From: Dehalococcoidales bacterium
GTDB lineage: Bacteria; Chloroflexota; Dehalococcoidia; Dehalococcoidales; RBG-16-60-22
Length of the DNA: 10,943 nucleotides
Reading direction: 5' to 3'
Assembly (NCBI GenBank): GCA_030628245.1
Contig: DAOVRI010000049.1
Span: 1 to 10,943, forward strand
Shown: piece by piece, positions 6,139-10,943 of the stretch
How positions within the stretch are numbered: position 1 is the first letter of the stretch
Layout: each line of letters starts with the position of its first letter
Translations under genes and position numbers: made by a program
The notes under the pieces: model-generated
Database searches by the model: none
Seen by the model: only the letters and a program-made list of their open reading frames with translations
Told to the model about the DNA's origin: nothing

Positions 6139-7190
6139 CGGACTCTCCTCCTCAGAAAGAATATCCCGAGCCATGTGATGACCAGGCAGAATCCCAGGAG
6201 TATCAACAGATTAAGCCAGACGTCACCCCATCCGGAACCGAAGTTGGCCACCCGGTGCACGATATCGACCAGGTAATAGGATGGGAGTATCTTTATCCAG
6301 TTCGTAATCGCTCCGGGAAACAGGATGCTGAATGATGGCACCATTAATATAATGAACGCAGGAATACTCCAGGCCAGCACCGACATGAAGTCCTTGCTCA
6401 CGGATGAGATAAGAAAAGCGACTCCGGTGACCAGCACCGCTCCCAGCAGCAGGGCTATCAGGATTATCAACGGCCCTCCGCCAAAACCACCGACCAGCAG
6501 CATGAACAGCACCGACTGTCCGAAGGCAAGCCCGGTGCCGGTAATGCCTTTGGCGATAAACAGTTCTTTGATAGACATCGGAGTTACCAGCAGGGCGTGT
6601 ACGGTGCCCCGTTCTAACTCTTCGGATAGAAGGTTAGCCAGTCCCATCATTTCCACCATGAGAATCATGATGGCGAGGAGGGGTCGCAGCCTGTCCCGCG
6701 GCGGTATCGGCGTGCCGGTCATATCCGGCCCCAGAATTTCCTCGGTCACTTCAATATTCAGAGGCTGCCCCGTCTGGAGATAAGCCAGTTCCCTGATAAT
6801 CAGGGCGACGGTATCCTTCATCTCCTGCGGCACATCAGGCGTGAAATAAAGACTGACGGTGGGTTTTTGTTGGGAAGCCAGTTTTTCCATCATGTCCGCC
6901 GGCAGCGATACTCCGGCGACATATTTGCCTTCAATGACCCCTTCTTTCAGGGCTTCTTCGGATGCCACCGTTTCTACTTCCAGGCCTTCTTCCTGCATCC
7001 CCGTAAAGACCGGGAGAGTTACCGGCGAGTACAGCCCGATTTCAAGATTTTCATTGACCGTGCTGGGCATTACAAAGTAGACGACGATGTAGAAAATGAA
7101 AGCGATAGCCGTCAGGGCTGCGAACAGCTTATTCCTGAAGAAGAGTGAGAAGTCTTTGGCAACGAGGGTGCCGATAATGCGCCAGTTCAT
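6135..7190 (-). CDS. ABC-2 type transporter permease (first of pair)
   Basis: This is the partner membrane subunit of the exporter, 351 residues. It has an N-terminal helix (about 22-41, ending IVVYFVMP), an extracytoplasmic domain to about residue 165, then a hydrophobic core starting LLAIMILMVEMMG. The motif EELERGTVHALLVTPMSIKE marks the ABC-2 coupling segment, and ILPSYYLVDIVHRV precedes the last helix. The C-terminus FFLRRRVR is positively charged and cytoplasmic. The ATG at 7188-7190 shares a base with the ATPase stop codon (TAATG), so translation is coupled. The downstream permease begins inside its final codons. Such ATPase-permease-permease sets export drugs, lipids, peptides or polysaccharide components, and the sequence here does not discriminate among these. 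Confidence 0.9.
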   Translation of the reverse strand: MNWRIIGTLVAKDFSLFFRNKLFAALTAIAFIFYIVVYFVMPSTVNENLEIGLYSPVTLPVFTGMQEEGLEVETVASEEALKEGVIEGKYVAGVSLPADMMEKLASQQKPTVSLYFTPDVPQEMKDTVALIIRELAYLQTGQPLNIEVTEEILGPDMTGTPIPPRDRLRPLLAIMILMVEMMGLANLLSEELERGTVHALLVTPMSIKELFIAKGITGTGLAFGQSVLFMLLVGGFGGGPLIILIALLLGAVLVTGVAFLISSVSKDFMSVLAWSIPAFIILMVPSFSILFPGAITNWIKILPSYYLVDIVHRVANFGSGWGDVWLNLLILLGFCLVITWLGIFFLRRRVR

Positions 7191-8053
7191 TACACGAGCC
7201 CCCGTCCCGTAAGGCTGATGAAGATATCCTCCAGGGTGGCTTCTTCGCTGTGGATGGTGATTACCTTTTCCTGTGAAAAGAGTTTCCGAACGGCTTCGGG
7301 CGTTTCCGGGGTATCCAGGGTGATTTCGCGGTCCTCAAGTCCGCCGTCATCCCCGGCGACCTTGGCCTTGAGCGCCCGCTTGCCGTGTTGCTGCTTGAGC
7401 TGGTGGGGAGTATCCAGCGCAACGATTTCTCCCTGATTCATGAAGGCTACCCGGTCGGAGAGCTTATCGGCTTCCAGCATGTCATGGGTGGTGAGAAACA
7501 CGGTGGCGCCCCGCTCGCGCTCTTCGAGGATAATATTCCTTATCGTCTCGGACGAGGTAGGGTCGAGTCCGGCGGTGGGTTCATCGAGAAAGAGGACGCG
7601 GGGCCTGTTAAGTATAGCCCTGGCCACCATGAGGCGCTGCTTCATGCCTTTGGAATACGTCTCGACCCTGTCTTTGCCCCGCCCGGGCAGGCCCACCCGC
7701 TCCAGCAGGGCATTACCGTCAAAGGAACGCATGCCGAACAGGCGGGCGAACAGGTTGAGGTTTTCCAGGGCACTCATCTGTTCGTAGAGATTCGTCGTTT
7801 CAAAGCAGACGCCAATTTCTCCCTGCACCTTTTCGACATTCTTCATGACATCCATTCCGAGCAGCCTGGCCTGTCCGCCTTTGGGCTTGAGCTGCCCGGT
7901 CAGCATCTTGAAGGTTGTCGTCTTACCGGCGCCGTTCGGACCGAGAAAACCCAAAATTTCGCTTTCGGCCACATTGAAGCTGATATGGTCAACGGCGGTT
8001 AATTCACCGTACCGGTAGGTCAGTTCTTCGGCTACAATAGCATCTCGCGCCAT
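7190..8053 (-). CDS. ABC-2 exporter ATP-binding protein (CcmA/drug-export class)
   Basis: This is the ATPase of the exporter and the first gene of the operon, 287 residues. It has Walker A GPNGAGKTT (38-46), signature YSKGMKQR (133-140), Walker B VLFLDEPTAGLD (153-164) and H-loop TTHDM with His190. The signature is SKGMKQR rather than LSGGQQR, common among ABC-2 type ATPases. At the Q-loop position the sequence is VCFETTNLYE (82-91), with Glu where most ABC ATPases have Gln; I believe relatives of the FEEPNLYE type share this. A C-terminal regulatory extension follows residue 200 and ends TLEDIFISLTGRGLV, again typical. The ATG at 8051-8053 is preceded by GGAAAGGAG. No regulator gene is adjacent. 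Confidence 0.94.
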   Translation of the reverse strand: MARDAIVAEELTYRYGELTAVDHISFNVAESEILGFLGPNGAGKTTTFKMLTGQLKPKGGQARLLGMDVMKNVEKVQGEIGVCFETTNLYEQMSALENLNLFARLFGMRSFDGNALLERVGLPGRGKDRVETYSKGMKQRLMVARAILNRPRVLFLDEPTAGLDPTSSETIRNIILEERERGATVFLTTHDMLEADKLSDRVAFMNQGEIVALDTPHQLKQQHGKRALKAKVAGDDGGLEDREITLDTPETPEAVRKLFSQEKVITIHSEEATLEDIFISLTGRGLV

Positions 8054-8078
8054 CTCATCTCCTTTCCCTCCGGGGTGG

Positions 8079-8088
8079 GTTCCGGAAC
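8079..8088. promoter_or_regulatory. Perfect palindrome GTTCCGGAAC in the exporter 5' leader
   Basis: This 10-bp perfect palindrome lies between the predicted transcription start (about 8098) and the ATPase start codon. It could be a repressor site for the exporter operon, but a 10-mer palindrome can occur by chance and no second copy was noticed nearby. Confidence 0.3.
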
Positions 8089-8104
8089 TATATGCCTGAT
8101 TGGT

Positions 8105-8133
8105 ATTATGTTCTATGGTAGCATTAATATCAC
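8105..8133 (-). promoter_or_regulatory. Candidate promoter of the ABC-2 exporter operon
   Basis: On the minus strand, GTGATA (8128-8133) and CATAAT (8105-8110) match consensus at 4 of 6 and 5 of 6 positions, with a 17-bp spacer. The predicted start near 8098 would leave a leader of about 45 nt. A competing -10, TATAGT (8087-8092), has only a weak -35. Confidence 0.4.
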
Positions 8134-8167
8134 CGTTTTGCCTAATCCCTCACCCTCTCCAGCCTGT

Positions 8168-8196
8168 TTATCGACTGCTCCCTGTTATGCTATAAT
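8168..8196 (+). promoter_or_regulatory. Extended -10 promoter of nusB-acpP
   Basis: TATAAT (8191-8196) is preceded by TGC, forming an extended -10. The -35 region is weak (TTATCG at 8168-8173, 17 bp away). Transcription would start near 8203, downstream of the GTG at 8199, which argues that nusB begins at the ATG at 8220. Confidence 0.6.
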
Positions 8197-8219
8197 ATGT
8201 GCTCAGGACGTTAAAAAAC

Positions 8220-8630
8220 ATGACAGGGACAAGACATAAAGCCAGGACTATCGCCCTGCAGGCACTGTATGAGGTCGACTCCGCGGCACGCCGCCCCGAG
8301 GTGGTGGTGGAACGCCTTCTGTCCGAGGCGGACTTATCCGAGGAAAACAGTGCCTTCGTCCGCGAGTTGGTAGATGGCGCCGTCCTTAAAAAAGACGACA
8401 TCGACCGCAATATTAAGAAGTTTGCCCCGGCCTGGCCGGTGGAGCAGATAGCGATGGTCGACCGCAACATTCTCAGACTTGCAATCTTTGAGATTTTATT
8501 TGATAATAAAGTACCGGTTAAAGTGGCCATAAGCGAAGCGGTTGAGCTGGCGAAGACTTTCGGGAGTGAGAACTCGGCCAAATTTATCAACGGTGTTCTG
8601 GGGTCGGTAAGTACGCTGGCCAGCCGGTAG
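8220..8630 (+). CDS. nusB: Transcription antitermination factor NusB
   Basis: NusB forms a complex with NusE (ribosomal protein S10) that binds boxA RNA and supports antitermination of rRNA transcription. The product is 136 residues, normal for the family. It shows the N-terminal TRHKARTIALQALYEVD, the central IAMVDRNILRLAIFEIL and the C-terminal VAISEAVELAKTFGSENSAK followed by FINGVLG, all family hallmarks. The ATG at 8220-8222 is chosen over an in-frame GTG at 8199 because that GTG lies upstream of the predicted transcription start and conserved sequence begins just after the ATG. AGGA at 8205-8208 is a modest ribosome binding site with a long spacing of 11 bases. acpP follows after 24 bases, so the two are probably co-transcribed. 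Confidence 0.94.
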   Translation: MTGTRHKARTIALQALYEVDSAARRPEVVVERLLSEADLSEENSAFVRELVDGAVLKKDDIDRNIKKFAPAWPVEQIAMVDRNILRLAIFEILFDNKVPVKVAISEAVELAKTFGSENSAKFINGVLGSVSTLASR

Positions 8631-8654
8631 AAAGCTTTAATAAAGGGGGAAAAA

Positions 8655-8912
8655 GTGGCAACTATCTTTGAGAGAATAAAAGGCATAGTTGTGGAGCAGC
8701 TTGGCGTTGATGAAAAAGATGTAGTGCCCGCAGCTAGCTTTGTTGAAGATTTAGGCGCCGATTCACTCGACCTGGTAGAACTGATTATGTCTCTGGAAGA
8801 GGAATTCAGCAAACCGGATCGGAAAGTCGAGATACCGGATGAGGCTGCCGAGAAGATAGTGGCCATTCAGGACGCTATTGATTATATCAAAGAACAGGGT
8901 GTTGAAGAATAA
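8655..8912 (+). CDS. acpP: Acyl carrier protein
   Basis: This small acidic cytoplasmic carrier holds growing acyl chains on a 4'-phosphopantetheine arm during fatty-acid synthesis. The 85-residue product has the attachment motif DLGADSLDLVELIM with Ser37, followed by helix II LEEEFSKPDRK and EIPDEAAEKI, as in AcpP. It starts with GTG at 8655-8657, preceded by the strong Shine-Dalgarno AGGGGGA (8644-8650). No ATG lies near the conserved N-terminus. The loop before EIPDE is a few residues longer and more basic (SKPDRKV) than in the E. coli protein. It lies 24 bases after nusB and converges with purQ. Neighbouring fatty-acid genes are not seen here, so it could serve any acyl-carrier role, but primary AcpP is likeliest. 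Confidence 0.95.
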   Translation: MATIFERIKGIVVEQLGVDEKDVVPAASFVEDLGADSLDLVELIMSLEEEFSKPDRKVEIPDEAAEKIVAIQDAIDYIKEQGVEE

Positions 8913-8950
8913 GTTTATTCCGGCGGGTCGTCCGCAGGCATCTTAGTTCT
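8913..8950. terminator. Weak candidate terminator between convergent acpP and purQ
   Basis: The 38-base convergent gap contains GCGG-GTCGT-CCGC (about 8923-8935), followed on the plus strand by a T-rich but interrupted stretch (CATCTTAGTTCTTT). The stem is only four GC pairs, so termination here is plausible but not well supported. Confidence 0.3.
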
Positions 8951-9721
8951 TTAAATACTCTTTACCCAGGCTACGGCGTTAATAAATACCTGCAAGCCGT
9001 CGCCATTTTCCCTCGGTGTTTCTCTCGTCCAGCGGGGATGCTGCGTCCAGCGGATGAAGCGTTCCGGGTGCGGCATCAGGGCAAAGATACGTCCCGAAGC
9101 ATCGCAGATACCGGCAATGTTTCTTATTGAGCCATTCGGATTATACGGGTAGCCCGCCGTTGTGTCTCCCTTTTCGTCGGCATACTGCACGACGATGTTC
9201 AGCTTTTCGGCCACTCCGGGCTCCGCAACGAGCTTTCCCTCCCCGTGGGCTACCGGGATGTACATGCCTTGCATGCCCCGCGTGAAGATGCAGGGGCTTT
9301 TTTCATTGATTTTCAGGTAGACCCAGCGGCACTCGAACCTGCCCGAATCGTTACTGGCCAGGGTTATCGGCTGGTCACCATGTCCCCGGATGCCTGGAAG
9401 AATCCCCGTCTTCACGAGGACCTGAAAACCGTTGCAGATGCCGAGAATAAGCTTACCGGCATCGACGAATTTCCGGATGTCCTCTCCCAGTCTCAGCCTG
9501 ATTTCATTAGCTAAAATCTTACCGGCGGAGATATCGTCGCCGTAGGTGAAGCCGCCGGGACTGACCAGTATCTGGTAGTCCGCCAGGCGTTTCTCTCTAC
9601 GGAATAGCTCGGTCACCAGCGCCGAATCGACCTCGGCCCCGGCCTGCTCGAAGGCCACCTGTGTCTCCAAATCGCAGTTCGTCCCGGGAGCCCGCAGCAT
9701 CAATATTTTTGCTTTAGCCAT
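8951..9721 (-). CDS. purQ: Phosphoribosylformylglycinamidine synthase, glutaminase subunit PurQ
   Basis: PurQ hydrolyses glutamine and passes ammonia to PurL, which converts FGAR to FGAM in purine biosynthesis. It is a class I glutamine amidotransferase of 256 residues. The nucleophile lies in GICNGFQVL (Cys96), and the His-Glu pair in LMPHPERF (His218, Glu220). The N-terminal APGTNCD and the SPGGFTYGDDISAGK segment are PurQ signatures, and SNDSGRFECRW is also typical. The frame could begin at a TTG at 9722-9724, but the ATG at 9719-9721 has AGG at a better distance and is preferred. It starts 7 bases after the purL stop codon, so the two subunits are co-translated. It is longer than the roughly 227-residue PurQ of Bacillus, which fits the form that accompanies a large PurL. 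Confidence 0.95.
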   Translation of the reverse strand: MAKAKILMLRAPGTNCDLETQVAFEQAGAEVDSALVTELFRREKRLADYQILVSPGGFTYGDDISAGKILANEIRLRLGEDIRKFVDAGKLILGICNGFQVLVKTGILPGIRGHGDQPITLASNDSGRFECRWVYLKINEKSPCIFTRGMQGMYIPVAHGEGKLVAEPGVAEKLNIVVQYADEKGDTTAGYPYNPNGSIRNIAGICDASGRIFALMPHPERFIRWTQHPRWTRETPRENGDGLQVFINAVAWVKSI

Positions 9722-9728
9722 CAATAAC

Positions 9729-10943
9729 CTACCATCTTAGTGGCTTTTGCCACGCTTCTTTCAGTTCGGCAATATTTGCGTTAAGCACCACCTTGCCGCT
9801 GCGTCCGAAAACATCGAATTTATTATTGTCCGTCACCCGCCCTATTTCGGCGAAAGCGACGCCGGACAGTATCTTCTCGAATTCCTGTTTGTCCGCGGGG
9901 GCTACCTCGGCCAGGAAGCGGGTGTTCGATTCTGAGAACAGGATAAAATCGTCACGCTCTATCGACTCCGCCAGCGGGACATTCTTGAGATTGATGGTCA
10001 TGCTGAGTCCTCCGGCGAAAGCCATCTCCGCCGCCGCCACCCCGATGCCCCCCTCGCTGCAGTCGTGGCAGGCCTTTACCAGACCTTTAGTCGTAGCTCC
10101 GGACAGCTTGTCCATGAGCTTCTTGCCTTTTTCAGGATATACTTTAGGCACGCTATTGCCGATATGACCGTAAATCGCATAGTAATGCGAGCCGCCCAGC
10201 TCATTACGTGTCTCGCCGATAATATAAATCAGGTTGCCCGCCTGCTTGCAGTCCATGGAAACGGACCTGTCGGCATCGTCCGTAACAGCCATGGCGGAAA
10301 TCAAGAGCGTCGGCGGGATGCAGATGCTTTCCTTGCCCGTTTCATATTCGTTATAAAGGCTGTCCTTGCCGGATATGAAGGGCGTGCCGTAGACGATGGC
10401 AATATCATAGCAGGCCTGCGCCGCCCGCACCAAGGAGCCGAGCCGGTCGGGCTTTTCCGGATTGCCCCAGCAGAAATTATCGAGGAGGGCTACCTGCTCC
10501 AGGCTGCCGCCGACGGCGATAACCTGCCGCAAGGCTTCGTCAATGGCCGAGGCGGCCATCCAGTAGGTATCGATGTCCCCGTATTTCGGGTTGATACCAT
10601 TGGATACGATAATACCCTTCTTAGAATCGGGCAGGGGCTGGATAACGGCGGCATCGCCGGGGCCGTCATTAGCGGCGCCGACGAGGGGTTTTAATACGCT
10701 GGAGCCCTGCACCTCGTGGTCGTACTGGCGGATGACCCATTCCTTGGAGCAGACGTTCCAGGCGCCGAGTATCTTTTTCAGGTCTTCCGTAAGGTCTGGG
10801 GGTGGGGGAAAGTCCGGTTCGGGGTGCTGCGGCGGCTGCCACGAAGCTACACTTTCCAGCTGGGGAAGCCCGCCGTGCAGGAAAGCCATGTCGAGGTCGC
10901 CGACCAGGTTGCCCTGATAGTATAATTCAAGCCGTTTCGTATC
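9729..10943 (-). CDS. purL: Phosphoribosylformylglycinamidine synthase, synthetase subunit PurL (partial, N-terminus off window)
   Basis: PurL is the ATP-dependent subunit that forms FGAM from FGAR with ammonia from PurQ. The frame is open to the right edge: upstream of the ATG at 10887-10889 it continues as DTKRLELYYQGNLVGDLD, so that ATG is internal. About 404 C-terminal residues are visible. Markers include the AIRS-like block ANDGPGDAAVIQP, the catalytic-domain motif TPFISGKDSLYNE and the AIRS C-domain motif CHDCSEGGIGVAAAEMAFAG. FISGKDS resembles the large PurL family rather than the small Bacillus type. The unfused glutaminase is encoded immediately downstream. A PurS-like domain, if present, would be in the missing part. 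Confidence 0.94.
   Translation of the reverse strand, partial: DTKRLELYYQGNLVGDLDMAFLHGGLPQLESVASWQPPQHPEPDFPPPPDLTEDLKKILGAWNVCSKEWVIRQYDHEVQGSSVLKPLVGAANDGPGDAAVIQPLPDSKKGIIVSNGINPKYGDIDTYWMAASAIDEALRQVIAVGGSLEQVALLDNFCWGNPEKPDRLGSLVRAAQACYDIAIVYGTPFISGKDSLYNEYETGKESICIPPTLLISAMAVTDDADRSVSMDCKQAGNLIYIIGETRNELGGSHYYAIYGHIGNSVPKVYPEKGKKLMDKLSGATTKGLVKACHDCSEGGIGVAAAEMAFAGGLSMTINLKNVPLAESIERDDFILFSESNTRFLAEVAPADKQEFEKILSGVAFAEIGRVTDNNKFDVFGRSGKVVLNANIAELKEAWQKPLRW

Noticed and set aside
8199..8222. GTG at 8199 as the nusB start
   Set aside because: It would begin within or before the predicted transcription start and lacks a ribosome binding site; the ATG at 8220 fits family alignments from memory.
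8168..8866. 232-residue minus-strand frame across nusB and acpP
   Set aside because: It lies antisense to two clearly recognised genes, is serine-rich without family features, and has no ribosome binding site. It is a shadow frame.

Overview
The window looks like a chromosomal segment from a bacterium of moderately high GC, most likely an uncultured Chloroflexota of the Dehalococcoidia type. This is an inference from gene style only: a lipoprotein with a long Pro-Ala linker behind its lipobox, a PurL of the large type next to a separate PurQ, and abundant ABC transporters. No rRNA, tRNA, CRISPR array, insertion sequence or phage gene was seen. The genes are ordinary housekeeping and transport genes. 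The least explained DNA is the roughly 700-base gap between the two ABC operons.

Layout. (1) Bases 1-4372, minus strand: a peptide/nickel-class ABC importer operon read right to left. It runs from a substrate-binding lipoprotein (2690-4372) through permease OppB/DppB (1508-2467) and permease OppC/DppC (598-1494) to ATPase OppD/DppD (starts at 582 and runs off the left edge). A strong 18-bp inverted repeat lies just after the binding-protein stop codon and may set the binding-protein to permease ratio. (2) Bases 4373-5076: a non-coding gap. It holds a consensus sigma-70-type minus-strand promoter (TTGACA, 18 bp, TATAAT) that implies a leader of about 450 nt. That leader contains a well-placed Shine-Dalgarno with a 15-codon reading frame, an A/T-rich inverted repeat, an RBS-proximal hairpin and repeated octamers. 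(3) Bases 5077-8053, minus strand: a tightly coupled ABC-2 type export operon of one ATPase and two related permeases, joined by TAATG and ATGA stop/start overlaps. (4) Bases 8054-8912: a divergent intergenic region, then nusB and acpP on the plus strand with a good extended -10 promoter. (5) Bases 8951-10943, minus strand: purQ and the C-terminal part of purL, convergent with acpP.

How the parts work together. The importer binds an oligopeptide or related solute outside the membrane through the tethered lipoprotein, passes it through OppB/OppC, and uses ATP hydrolysis by OppD and probably an OppF beyond the left edge. The ABC-2 exporter is one ATPase with a heterodimer of permeases; its substrate cannot be told from sequence. 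nusB (rRNA antitermination), acpP (fatty-acid synthesis) and purL-purQ (FGAM synthesis in the purine pathway) are core genes.

Several starts are refined here: the second ABC-2 permease at 6138, nusB at 8220 and purQ at 9721. purL is open through the right edge of the window.
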